Shown piece after piece: positions 38,063 to 46,050 of a stretch of 64,000 nt of DNA; positions within the stretch are counted from its first letter, which is position 1; each line of letters begins with the position of its first letter. The stretch comes from CAXXFQ01 sp963674475 (GTDB lineage Bacteria > Planctomycetota > Planctomycetia > Pirellulales > Thermoguttaceae): positions 806,001-870,000 of the forward strand of contig CAXXFQ010000024.1 in assembly GCA_963674475.2 (NCBI GenBank), given 5' to 3'. The notes beneath the pieces were generated by a model, which ran no database searches, was not told the DNA's origin, and saw nothing but the letters and a program-made list of their open reading frames with translations. Made by a program: the position numbers and the translations under genes.

Positions 38063-38509
38063 ATGAGTCGAGAGTCGATCCTTGCGGCGATCCCGCATCG
38101 CGATCCGTTTCTATTGATCGACGAGGTGGTCGAACAGTCGGAATCGCGGATCGTTTGCCGCAAGACGTTTCGCGAAGAGGAATATTTTTTCGCGGGCCAT
38201 TACCCGGGTCACCCGCTGGTGCCGGGCGTGTTGTTGTGTGAATCGGCGATGCAAGCAGGGGCGGTCCTTTTGGCCGCTCGACTCAAGGCCTCTGGCGACG
38301 TGGGAAATAAAGTGCCGGTGGCGACGCGGATGAACGACGTCCGGTTCAAACGGATGGTCCGTCCGGGGGAAACGGTTCGGATTGAGGTCGATCTGGTCGA
38401 GCAACTTGCCGGGGCGTTTTTCTTGAAGGCGAAAACGATCGCCGAGGCCGACGGAAAAGTGGCCGTTCGTTTCGAATTCGCCTGCACGATGACAAATGCG
38501 GAATTATAG
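38063..38509 (+). CDS. 3-hydroxyacyl-ACP dehydratase (FabZ-like)
   Basis: A hot-dog fold protein of 148 residues. The catalytic His46 and Glu60 are in FAGHYPGHPLVPG and VLLCESAMQ, as in FabZ, and the N-terminal IPHRDPFLLIDEVVE is the family signature. A GAGG lies 9 bases before ATG 38063. It should dehydrate the hydroxyacyl-ACP made in the pathway. It is followed by a strong hairpin (38530-38559), so FabI may have its own transcript. Confidence 0.92.
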   Translation: MSRESILAAIPHRDPFLLIDEVVEQSESRIVCRKTFREEEYFFAGHYPGHPLVPGVLLCESAMQAGAVLLAARLKASGDVGNKVPVATRMNDVRFKRMVRPGETVRIEVDLVEQLAGAFFLKAKTIAEADGKVAVRFEFACTMTNAEL

Positions 38510-38529
38510 ATATTAATATTTTCAAAGTT

Positions 38530-38559
38530 GGGGGAACCTTTCTGAAGAAAGGTTCCCCC
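38530..38559 (+). terminator. Strong hairpin after fabZ
   Basis: A perfect 13-bp stem (GGGGGAACCTTTC and its complement) with the loop TGAA. It is followed by A- and C-rich sequence and only later by a T run, so it is either a weak intrinsic terminator or a REP-like element. Confidence 0.55.
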
Positions 38560-38707
38560 AAACCCCTTCCAAAAACTTTTTGGACCGGTGCTACCGCACC
38601 GTTGACAATTGCCCGCTCCCGGCGGGTCGCTGGTATCTTTTAAAGAAAAATACCGTTTTAGTTAATGGAATTCATTTTTTTAAGCAACGATTTTGGTGAA
38701 TGGACTT

Positions 38708-39523
38708 ATGGCCGACTTTCTTCAATTGGACGGAAAATCGATTCTGATCTTTGGCGTCGCGAACCGCAAAAGTGTCGCCTATCAGATCGCGAAAATTCTG
38801 GAGGAGTCGGGGGCCCGTTGTGTTTATGTGGTCTTGAACGACGAGGTGAAGCAGTCGCTTGCAAGTCGACTGCTGGCCGATCGGGAGATCTATTGTTGCG
38901 ACGTGCGTCATGACGAACAGATCGAGCGGCTGCGAGACGATTTGGTCGCGGCCGGGCATACGACGTTTCACGGGCTGGTCCATTCGATCGCGTTTGCCGA
39001 CTATTCCGACGGGATGAAACCGTTTCATGAGACGCCGAAGCGGGCCTTTTTGGAGGCGGTCGACATCTCTTGCTTCTCGTTAACGTCGATCTCGCGGATC
39101 TTCCTGAAGCAGCTCGACCCGGACGCGTCGGTCGTGACGATTTCGATTTCGACAACCCGGATGGCGAGCGAGAATTACGGCTACATGGCCCCGATCAAGG
39201 CGGCGTTGGACTCGTCATTGGCCTTCTTGACAAAGTCGTTCAGCAAGTTTTCTCGAGTTCGGTTTAACGCTGTCGCGCCGGGGTTGTTGAAGACATCGGC
39301 ATCGGCGGGAATTCCGGGTTATGTCGACTCGTATCTGTATGCGGAGGAGATCATTCCGCGTAAGCAGGCGGTGCAGACGGAGGAGGCAGCGTCGGTAGCG
39401 GCGTTTTTGCTGAGTCCGCGATCGAGCGGGGTCAATGCGCAGCGGATTGTGGTGGACGCGGGGATGTCGATCAATTATTTTGATCGCGAGCTAATCGAAA
39501 AGGCGATGCGCCCAACAGAATAA
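38708..39523 (+). CDS. Enoyl-ACP reductase (FabI-like)
   Basis: A short-chain dehydrogenase of 271 residues with the FabI nucleotide motif FGVANRKSVAYQIAK and the catalytic pair Tyr157 and Lys164 (YGYMAPIK, Y-x6-K spacing as in FabI). FNAVAPGLLKTSASAGIPG is the typical C-terminal loop. The TTG at 38693 is a possible earlier start. As the last gene of the cluster it would reduce the enoyl group made by FabZ, or spare it to leave a polyene when bypassed. Confidence 0.9.
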   Translation: MADFLQLDGKSILIFGVANRKSVAYQIAKILEESGARCVYVVLNDEVKQSLASRLLADREIYCCDVRHDEQIERLRDDLVAAGHTTFHGLVHSIAFADYSDGMKPFHETPKRAFLEAVDISCFSLTSISRIFLKQLDPDASVVTISISTTRMASENYGYMAPIKAALDSSLAFLTKSFSKFSRVRFNAVAPGLLKTSASAGIPGYVDSYLYAEEIIPRKQAVQTEEAASVAAFLLSPRSSGVNAQRIVVDAGMSINYFDRELIEKAMRPTE

Positions 39524-39698
39524 AAATACGAAACACAAAAAACAAAGAGCAAAACAAAAAAAGAGGGATTGCAAAGCAATCTAAGCCAGCTAAAAATGCG
39601 GTCGCAAATTTTCTAACTCTCCCTTGAAAGCCCACTGCCGCATAACGGAATTGTTCGTTTTGGGACCAGCAGTGAAATTGAGCATTCGCAGCTGAAGG

Positions 39699-40763
39699 TC
39701 AAGATGTGGGAGAATACTCAATTCTAAACTGCGGGTACTCCTCCTTGAGAAGGTTCATCGCCTTATGCCAATTCGACCCGCCCCACTGATTCGACAAGGC
39801 GTACGTCTTACCATCAGCATGGACGAGTTCGTCGTCGCGGCAGAAAAATCTTCGGGTATTAAAACTTGGCCCTTCTGAGGAGGCCTTCTGAAATGCAAGT
39901 TTCTCGAACTCCTGCGCACCCAGAACACCATCCACTGAGTACCAGACTCGATTGGATCGCCAGTCGAAAAGAGCAGCAATCTCATTCGGTTCAATCCCTT
40001 TTTTGCAGAGACGCTTGCAGATAACGAAAATAGCATTTCTCTTCCACATAGACGGATACAGATCCTTCTCGACCTGAACATCGAATCGAGTGAAGTCGAC
40101 TTTATTGCTGCGTGCCTGGCGTTCCTTGCGAGCTTTTTCACGTACCTGGACCTGATACTCCGCAGCTTCTGGAAGCGGAATAATTTGCTGTACATCTAAC
40201 AAGAGCCGTTCATCCAGGCTGTAGGGCTTCAGCCGAATGCAGCGGATATCGATATCATGGTTGATTAACCACATTACCGAGGAGGTCAGCTCTTTGGAAA
40301 ACTCTGCTGATGCGAGAACGATTCGAACATCCTGTGCAAACTGCTCCTCATCTGGTTCCTCCCATCCTAAAAAGTCCAAGACGGTTGCAAGAGGGTCTTG
40401 ATCTTGTATGCCCATGTGTTCCAGGTACAGCGCGAATTCACCGAGAACCTGCTCGAAGGTCATCACGGATACCATGGAAGCATACCGGATAGCCTGAAGA
40501 TCCATATGCCCGCCGTTCTCGGTGCGTTTAAGTTCGATAACGACCAGATTTGCCTGCTTATCAATCCCAAGTAAATCAATTCTTCGCCTAGAGTCCTCCC
40601 AATTCCCAAACTCTTCCGAAATGATAAGCGTTTCCGGGGCGATGACCTCGACATGTTCTCGCAAGAGACGCTGCAAGTCTCGCCGTTCATACAGTCCTTC
40701 CGCGCTGAAAGTGGTTTCATTAAGCCTTGTAATGCATTTTTTTTCAAGCTCGTAGATTGGCAT
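39699..40763 (-). CDS. NucS-like (DUF91) PD-(D/E)xK endonuclease-fold protein
   Basis: The 354-residue protein has a nuclease-like core with RRIDLLGIDKQANLVVIELK then RTENGG, the NucS/DUF91 signature with the catalytic Asp, Glu and Lys (RIDLL and IELKR). The rest is alpha-helical with no domain that I recognise; the C-terminal IAALFDWRSNRVWYSVDG resembles a DNA-binding or effector part. Base composition here is less GC-rich than in the flanking genes, hinting at transfer. No methylase or restriction partner is adjacent, so it is not obviously a restriction enzyme. Confidence 0.65.
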   Translation of the reverse strand: MPIYELEKKCITRLNETTFSAEGLYERRDLQRLLREHVEVIAPETLIISEEFGNWEDSRRRIDLLGIDKQANLVVIELKRTENGGHMDLQAIRYASMVSVMTFEQVLGEFALYLEHMGIQDQDPLATVLDFLGWEEPDEEQFAQDVRIVLASAEFSKELTSSVMWLINHDIDIRCIRLKPYSLDERLLLDVQQIIPLPEAAEYQVQVREKARKERQARSNKVDFTRFDVQVEKDLYPSMWKRNAIFVICKRLCKKGIEPNEIAALFDWRSNRVWYSVDGVLGAQEFEKLAFQKASSEGPSFNTRRFFCRDDELVHADGKTYALSNQWGGSNWHKAMNLLKEEYPQFRIEYSPTS

Positions 40764-41105
40764 TGCTTGCTCCTAACACGTTTAACAACCACTTGTTAGC
40801 ATATTACGATATGAAACCGAATGCTTTTCAATTCGAAACGCCACCCGCTTCTTCTTGGTTCTTTTCGGGATCTACCACTATTCTGATCTTTCGCGGGGTA
40901 ATTGATAAGTAGACGAACATCGTTTTTGTCAAAATACTCGCCAAATAACGAGTCGGTCGCCAAGCGAAGACCTTTGTGGGTACATTCGCAGGGGACCAGC
41001 AATACAGGCATGCTGAAGGAGCTGCCAACTTCTTTTTAGGGTCCCGACAACGGTTTTCATACTCGATCGATTGTGTTTTCGCAAGGGAATTGCGACCACG
41101 GCCCC
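40764..41105. other. Non-coding gap
   Basis: This stretch before the nuclease gene holds no gene that I can support. A 71-codon open frame on the minus strand (40796-41011) lacks a ribosome-binding site and similarity. Confidence 0.4.
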
Positions 41106-43247
41106 CTACTCTTCCCCGATCAGCTTCACCGGCGGAAGGTTGAGTTTTTGGGGCATGGCGACCCAGTCGTTCGGGCCGATGAGGCCGATTTGGCTGGTGT
41201 CGATCGGTTTGAAGCCGAGATTTATCGCGGGGGAATCGGGGGCGAGTTGGAAGTTGAAGTTTTCGACGTCTTTGAACTCCGGATCGGCGATCCGGGAACC
41301 CTGGTCGTGGCCGTCGGCCTGCCACTGGGCGAGCGTTTTGTCGCCGGGGAAGCGTATTTCGGATTCGCCACCGGGTCGCCAGTAGAGGTTGTTTTTCAAG
41401 ACGAAGTTGCCGTTGGTCCAGTTCTTGCCCAACGGCGGGGCCGGTTCACACCAGATGATATTGCGCTCGATTGTGAACGAATTGTGTTTTTCTTCGCGGC
41501 TGCGGATGACCTGACCGCTGTAGGCCGAGAAGCCGAGGAGGTTGTTTCGGACGATGTTGTCGCGTCCGTAGTGCTGGTGGAACGCGCCGTCGTTGACCCG
41601 ATAGACGATATTGTTTTCCATCACGATGTCGGTGCTACCTTCGTCGGTGTAGAGGCCCCAGCCGCCGTAAATTAGCCCGGCAACGTCGTGGATCCGGTTG
41701 TAGGTCATCTGGGTGCCGGGCGATATGCCGAGGCTATAGATGCCTCCCATGTCACTGAGCTGGCCGTATCCGAGATGGTGGATGTGGTTGTACGAGATGT
41801 CGTTATGGTGGGCACTCGAAGGGGCGTATCCCCAGCTCCAACCGACCGAGACGCCTGAATAGAGCAGGTCGCATATCTCGTTATGCAGCACCTTATTGTG
41901 GGAGCTTTTGCCGATCCAAACGCCGATCCCCGCTTGGAAGACGCGTCCGCCGCCGTGGATAAAACAGTTCGAGACGGTGTTTCGCTCGGTTTGGAGTCGG
42001 GGGTCTTCCGACAAACCGGTCTCGCCCAAAAGCACACCGCCTGCGCCGAGGTCGTGAAGGTGGCATTGCTCGACGCGACAGTCTTTCGAGCCGTGTTCCA
42101 GACGGATCGCGTACCCGCCAGTATGAGCCACCTCGCATCGCTCGAAGGTGACGTTGCTCGCGCCGCGAACCCAGATGGTGGCCGCTTTGAGGAACATGGC
42201 CGCTTGGCCGTCCATCATCTTGTCCCGCGTGAGAACCCAGTCGGTGTGCTCGAACGTGATCCCCTCGAAATGGACGTTTTCGATAATCTGGTCGTCGGTC
42301 GGATTGCCGTCTAGACGCACGAGCACGTCGGTCCGCGCAAGGATCGCTTCGGTCTGGGGAGAGAAATTTTCGTCCGCTCGGGGATAGTAGGTCAAGCGGC
42401 CGGTCTTTCGATCGAGATAGAATTCGCCGGGAGCATCGAGTGCTTCGGGGAAGTTTTCGAGATAGAACCGCTCCTTCTTACCCCAGTAAAAGATCGGCCA
42501 GGAGCTTCGATTGGTGAAATGGACGGTCCGATTTTCGGGGTCGATTTTTTCGATGCCGTGACGCGACGCGGTCCACGAATGGTAGTAGATGGCACACGCG
42601 TTGTCGAGGGTCCAGTCGGTCGGGTCGAATTGATTTTCGTAGTATTTGAAAGAGCGGCAGACGGTCGGGTCTTTTCGGGCTTCGACACGATTTTTCCACG
42701 GCTTGCCCGGTCCGGCAGAATATAAGACCTCGCCTTCATTGGGCGTTCGAGCCACCGTGGCACGTCGACCGTTGATCCAAAGCGAACGCGGGTACCAGGC
42801 TTCTTTGGCCCATGGGACGTTGGCCGTCCAGGTGGGACCATCGGCCGATTTTTTCCAACCGGTGACGCGCACACCGCCGCTGATGCGTGGGGTTTCGCCG
42901 GGCGCGGCGGTGTAGGTAATCGAAAGCGTTTTCGTGCCGGAATCTTCGGGCGTCAAGACAAGGGGCTCGTCGAGGTGATAGATCCCTTCACGCATCTGGA
43001 CACGAATCGACCGATCGAATCGGTCTTGTTTTTTCAAGCGGCGAACGGCGTCGCGGGCCCCGTTCAAGGTGGCCAACGGTCCGTCGGTCCCTTGGGCGTT
43101 CGGCTCGATGAAATGGCCCGACCAAGCGTCGTTTCCGTTCGGGGCGACGTAGAAATCGGCTTGCGGCTTTTCAGCGGCCGAGGCTGAAAAGCTTATGACG
43201 ATCAAAATAAACAATGCCGCAAAAATGCCAATGGTGGTTTTTCGCAT
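41106..43247 (-). CDS. Secreted right-handed beta-helix protein
   Basis: The 713-residue protein has a signal peptide (IGIFAALFILIVISFSASAA) and the FYVAPNGNDAWSGHF start common in planctomycete and Bacteroidetes beta-helix proteins. From about residue 300 the repeated pattern of Asn-, Val- and Gly-rich turns (NVHFEGITFEH, NVTFERCEVAHTGGYAIRL, NTVSNCFIHGGGR) forms the parallel beta-helix. Many such proteins are polysaccharide lyases or glycosidases, but no catalytic motif can be named. It follows the alpha-L-fucosidase gene by 50 bases on the same strand, so both may handle a fucose-containing glycan. Confidence 0.82.
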   Translation of the reverse strand: MRKTTIGIFAALFILIVISFSASAAEKPQADFYVAPNGNDAWSGHFIEPNAQGTDGPLATLNGARDAVRRLKKQDRFDRSIRVQMREGIYHLDEPLVLTPEDSGTKTLSITYTAAPGETPRISGGVRVTGWKKSADGPTWTANVPWAKEAWYPRSLWINGRRATVARTPNEGEVLYSAGPGKPWKNRVEARKDPTVCRSFKYYENQFDPTDWTLDNACAIYYHSWTASRHGIEKIDPENRTVHFTNRSSWPIFYWGKKERFYLENFPEALDAPGEFYLDRKTGRLTYYPRADENFSPQTEAILARTDVLVRLDGNPTDDQIIENVHFEGITFEHTDWVLTRDKMMDGQAAMFLKAATIWVRGASNVTFERCEVAHTGGYAIRLEHGSKDCRVEQCHLHDLGAGGVLLGETGLSEDPRLQTERNTVSNCFIHGGGRVFQAGIGVWIGKSSHNKVLHNEICDLLYSGVSVGWSWGYAPSSAHHNDISYNHIHHLGYGQLSDMGGIYSLGISPGTQMTYNRIHDVAGLIYGGWGLYTDEGSTDIVMENNIVYRVNDGAFHQHYGRDNIVRNNLLGFSAYSGQVIRSREEKHNSFTIERNIIWCEPAPPLGKNWTNGNFVLKNNLYWRPGGESEIRFPGDKTLAQWQADGHDQGSRIADPEFKDVENFNFQLAPDSPAINLGFKPIDTSQIGLIGPNDWVAMPQKLNLPPVKLIGEE

Positions 43248-43297
43248 GGAGAGGGACCTCTATCAAATTGAAATAAAGAAGTTGGGGCGGGCCCCCA

Positions 43298-44788
43298 TTA
43301 CGGGCGTTTAAAAAGGCCGAATTCGCTGATGAGGGGGCAGTCGCGGGAGTCGAGGATGTTCAATCGAACGCGTGAGGCGGTTACGGGCTCGAATCGCAAG
43401 AGACGTTTGTAGCCGATCGTGGTGGAATTCGCGATGGTTTTCCAAGCGTTGGCTTTCGCATCGAACGCCTCAATCGAAAACGTTTCGACCCGTTGTCCCT
43501 CGGGAATAAACTCGGCGATCATCGCGGTGTCGAAGGTGACCGTTTTGTCGAGATCGATCGTGACCGACCCGCTCACCACGTCGGCATTGGTCGTCCAATA
43601 GGTTTTTTTATCGCCGTCGATGAGGTTCTTCGCCGCAAATTTGGGCGCTTGGTCGCGAACGTCATCCGCTTTGGCCGTGGCGCCGTTGACGAAATTGGTC
43701 CCAAAGGTTTGGTCGAGTACCTCGCGAAGCTCTTTGAGTCGGGCGACGTCATTTTCGTGAAAAAGACCGCGCTGGTCGGGGGGCAGATTCAATAGTAAAA
43801 CGGCGTTGCGCCCAACCGATCGGTAGTAGATTTCCAAGAGACGGTCGAGCGATTTGACCTTCTCGTCATCGCCCTTTCGGTAAAACCAGCTGGGGCGAAT
43901 CGACACGTCGCATTCGGCCGGGTACCATCGAAGCTGCTTGGCCGAGGCCAAATAGCGGCGGTTGCCAAGATCCTTTTCGGTTCGATCGCCCGAGGCATGT
44001 TCGTCCGGCAATCGGCCATCGTCTTCGTGAATGACACTCCACTCGCTTTCGCGGGCCAGTCCGTTTTCGTTGCCGACCCATCGAACGTCGGGCCCCATAC
44101 CGAAGATGGCGGCATTCGGTTGCAGCTTCCGAACGACCTCGATATAGCCCTTCCAATCGTAAACCTGTCGTTTGCCGTTGGGGCCTTCGCCGCACGCCCC
44201 GTCCCACCAAACTTCGGTGATCGGCCCATAGTTGGTCAACAGTTCGGTCAACTGTTTTTTGTAAAATTCATTATACCGCTGGCTGCCGTAGGTTTTTTCG
44301 TGTCGATCCCACGGCGAAAGATACACGCCGAATTTCAACCCCGCTTTTCGACACGCGTCGGCCACCTCACGAACGACGTCCCCTTGGCCATTTTGCCAGG
44401 GCGAGTTTTTCACGCTGTGCTCGGTATATTTGCTCGGCCAAAGGCAGAAGCCGTCGTGATGCTTACACGTGAGGATAATCATTTTCATCCCGGCCGCCTG
44501 ACATGTCTCGACCCATTGATCGACGTCAAGCTGAGACGGGTTAAAGTTCTTCGGATCTTCTTTCCCCGCTCCCCACTCTTTGCCGGTAAACGTGTTCATG
44601 CCGAAATGGACAAAACAGGTAAACTCAAGCTCTTGCCAAGCAAGCTGACGTTCGGTCGGTTTGACGTGGGCCGCCTTGCGCAGGGCCGCTTTGGGGACGT
44701 CGTCGGCGAAAGCAGCGGTCGTCGCGGAAATAACGAGACCGATCAGCAAGCAAAATACGGCGACACACCGGTTGAAAGACATTCGCAT
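43298..44788 (-). CDS. Secreted alpha-L-fucosidase (GH29)
   Basis: After a signal peptide (VAVFCLLIGLVISATTAAFA) comes the GH29 barrel: WQELEFTCFVHFGMNTFTG, CKHHDGFCLWPSK and the nucleophile region EVWWDGACGEG (the Asp of WWDG). The C-terminus is a discoidin-like sugar-binding beta-sandwich (KNLIDGDKKTYWT). I start at ATG 44788, where GAAGG is 8 bases upstream; the frame continues to 44959 but that part overlaps the promoter at 44885-44914. It probably removes alpha-fucose from glycans outside the cytoplasm. Confidence 0.9.
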   Translation of the reverse strand: MRMSFNRCVAVFCLLIGLVISATTAAFADDVPKAALRKAAHVKPTERQLAWQELEFTCFVHFGMNTFTGKEWGAGKEDPKNFNPSQLDVDQWVETCQAAGMKMIILTCKHHDGFCLWPSKYTEHSVKNSPWQNGQGDVVREVADACRKAGLKFGVYLSPWDRHEKTYGSQRYNEFYKKQLTELLTNYGPITEVWWDGACGEGPNGKRQVYDWKGYIEVVRKLQPNAAIFGMGPDVRWVGNENGLARESEWSVIHEDDGRLPDEHASGDRTEKDLGNRRYLASAKQLRWYPAECDVSIRPSWFYRKGDDEKVKSLDRLLEIYYRSVGRNAVLLLNLPPDQRGLFHENDVARLKELREVLDQTFGTNFVNGATAKADDVRDQAPKFAAKNLIDGDKKTYWTTNADVVSGSVTIDLDKTVTFDTAMIAEFIPEGQRVETFSIEAFDAKANAWKTIANSTTIGYKRLLRFEPVTASRVRLNILDSRDCPLISEFGLFKRP

Positions 44789-44884
44789 CGGGGGGGCCTT
44801 CTCAAAAAAAAGGTTTGCTTCCGTTGGCGGGAAAAAGAAGCGGGCGGGGAAAACTCTTGCCTCGTAAATCGTATTGGACGGTTT

Positions 44885-44914
44885 ATTATAACCGCGACCG
44901 AGGTTGGATATCAA
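44885..44914 (-). promoter_or_regulatory. Promoter of the fucosidase and beta-helix operon
   Basis: TTGATA and TATAAT on the minus strand, 18 bases apart, about 100 bases upstream of the fucosidase start. The -10 box is consensus. Confidence 0.6.
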
Positions 44915-45036
44915 GTTGGTCGAGATGGCGATTCGAAAAACGATAGCCTTTTCGTTCAAATCCAGCCCGCTTGGAGGGGAGTTGGAGCCGTTGGAGGGCG
45001 CCCCCTATACCAGGGCGATTGGATCAAAAGTCGAGT

Positions 45037-45906
45037 TTAGAAGGAGAGGCCGACGCCGCCGATGAGGCCGTTGAAGGCGGTCCCACCGACGTCGAGATAC
45101 TCGAAGCCGGTGTAGACTTCGAGACCTCGAATCGTGATCCCACCGGTCGTGCGGAAGCGAAAGAGGTGGCCGTGGCCGAGCGTGCCCCAGTCGAGCTCAC
45201 TTCGAATAACCCACGGCTTGCAAGGGAACCAGTCGAGACCGTAGGTGAAATTGAAACCGAAGTCGGTGTCGCCCGAATCGTCGAGCCAATTGAACCCCAA
45301 GCCGGTTCGCCACATGACCGCGTCGGATTGGGCGAAGCGAAACGTGAAGTTACAATCGCCCAGATTGAGATGGTCGTACCGATCGTCGGCCAATCGTTCT
45401 TCAAACCAGTGTCCTTCGGTGTCGAGCCCCAGTCGCCAGAGGTTGGTTTCAAAGCGGAGTTGTCCTCCCAGGCGATAAAGGTCGTCGGTGTTGCTCGCGT
45501 AGTCGAACCGCAGGAGACCGCCCCAAGATTTGGGAGGCATGTTCAGGGCGTCCTCAATCAGGAGATAGCCGTCATGGTCGTCCTGATAAGGGTATAATGG
45601 AAAGTCGGCGTCGAACGTGAAGTCATCGTCGGCCAGACAGTGAGGCACCGCGAACGGAGCGGCGATCCCCATGAGAAGCAGCTCGCCCGAATACATGTCG
45701 GTTTCGTCGTAGTCGGAATAGCTTGGTCCGGAAGAGGAGGACGCCGGGCCCGGGTGAGACTGAACGTCGTGTCGAAATGAACCGAGAATACCGCCGCTTG
45801 GGGTGGTTCCCCAGGCATGGCAAGGAGCGACAAAACCTGCAAACACCACGACAACGAAAAACGCCAATTGACGAAAAGAGCCGGTGTGTCCAAGTCGATC
45901 GATCAT
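45037..45906 (-). CDS. Putative outer-membrane or envelope protein, planctomycete-type
   Basis: The start at 45906 is followed by a signal peptide (RQLAFFVVVVFAGFVAPCHA). The C-terminal half has alternating aromatic-hydrophobic strands (WGGLLRFDYASN, QLRFETNLWRLGLDTEG, FTFRFAQSDAVMWRTGLGFN, GITIRGLEVYTGFEYLD) and ends in Phe (GGVGLSF), which fits a beta-barrel. I know no family name with certainty; DUF1207-like is possible. The promoter at 45963-45991 places the transcript start near 45955, excluding the longest frame to 45981. Confidence 0.65.
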   Translation of the reverse strand: MIDRLGHTGSFRQLAFFVVVVFAGFVAPCHAWGTTPSGGILGSFRHDVQSHPGPASSSSGPSYSDYDETDMYSGELLLMGIAAPFAVPHCLADDDFTFDADFPLYPYQDDHDGYLLIEDALNMPPKSWGGLLRFDYASNTDDLYRLGGQLRFETNLWRLGLDTEGHWFEERLADDRYDHLNLGDCNFTFRFAQSDAVMWRTGLGFNWLDDSGDTDFGFNFTYGLDWFPCKPWVIRSELDWGTLGHGHLFRFRTTGGITIRGLEVYTGFEYLDVGGTAFNGLIGGVGLSF

Positions 45907-45962
45907 CCTCAAAACCCCTTTTCGCCAAGGAGACGAAACGTTTCCCATAAAGTGCAAAAGGG

Positions 45963-45991
45963 ATTTTATAATATCAATCACATCGGTGCAA
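45963..45991 (-). promoter_or_regulatory. Promoter of the outer-membrane-like gene
   Basis: TTGCAC and TAAAAT on the minus strand with a 17-base spacer, about 60 bases upstream of the chosen start. Confidence 0.55.
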
Positions 45992-46050
45992 GATGGATTT
46001 CTTTCTCATCAAAAGAGCCTTTTTCAAAGAAGGGATTCCGCAAACACGGC

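Noticed and set aside
40796..41011. 71-codon minus-strand open frame in the gap after the nuclease gene
   Set aside because: There is no ribosome-binding site, no known motif and no signal peptide.
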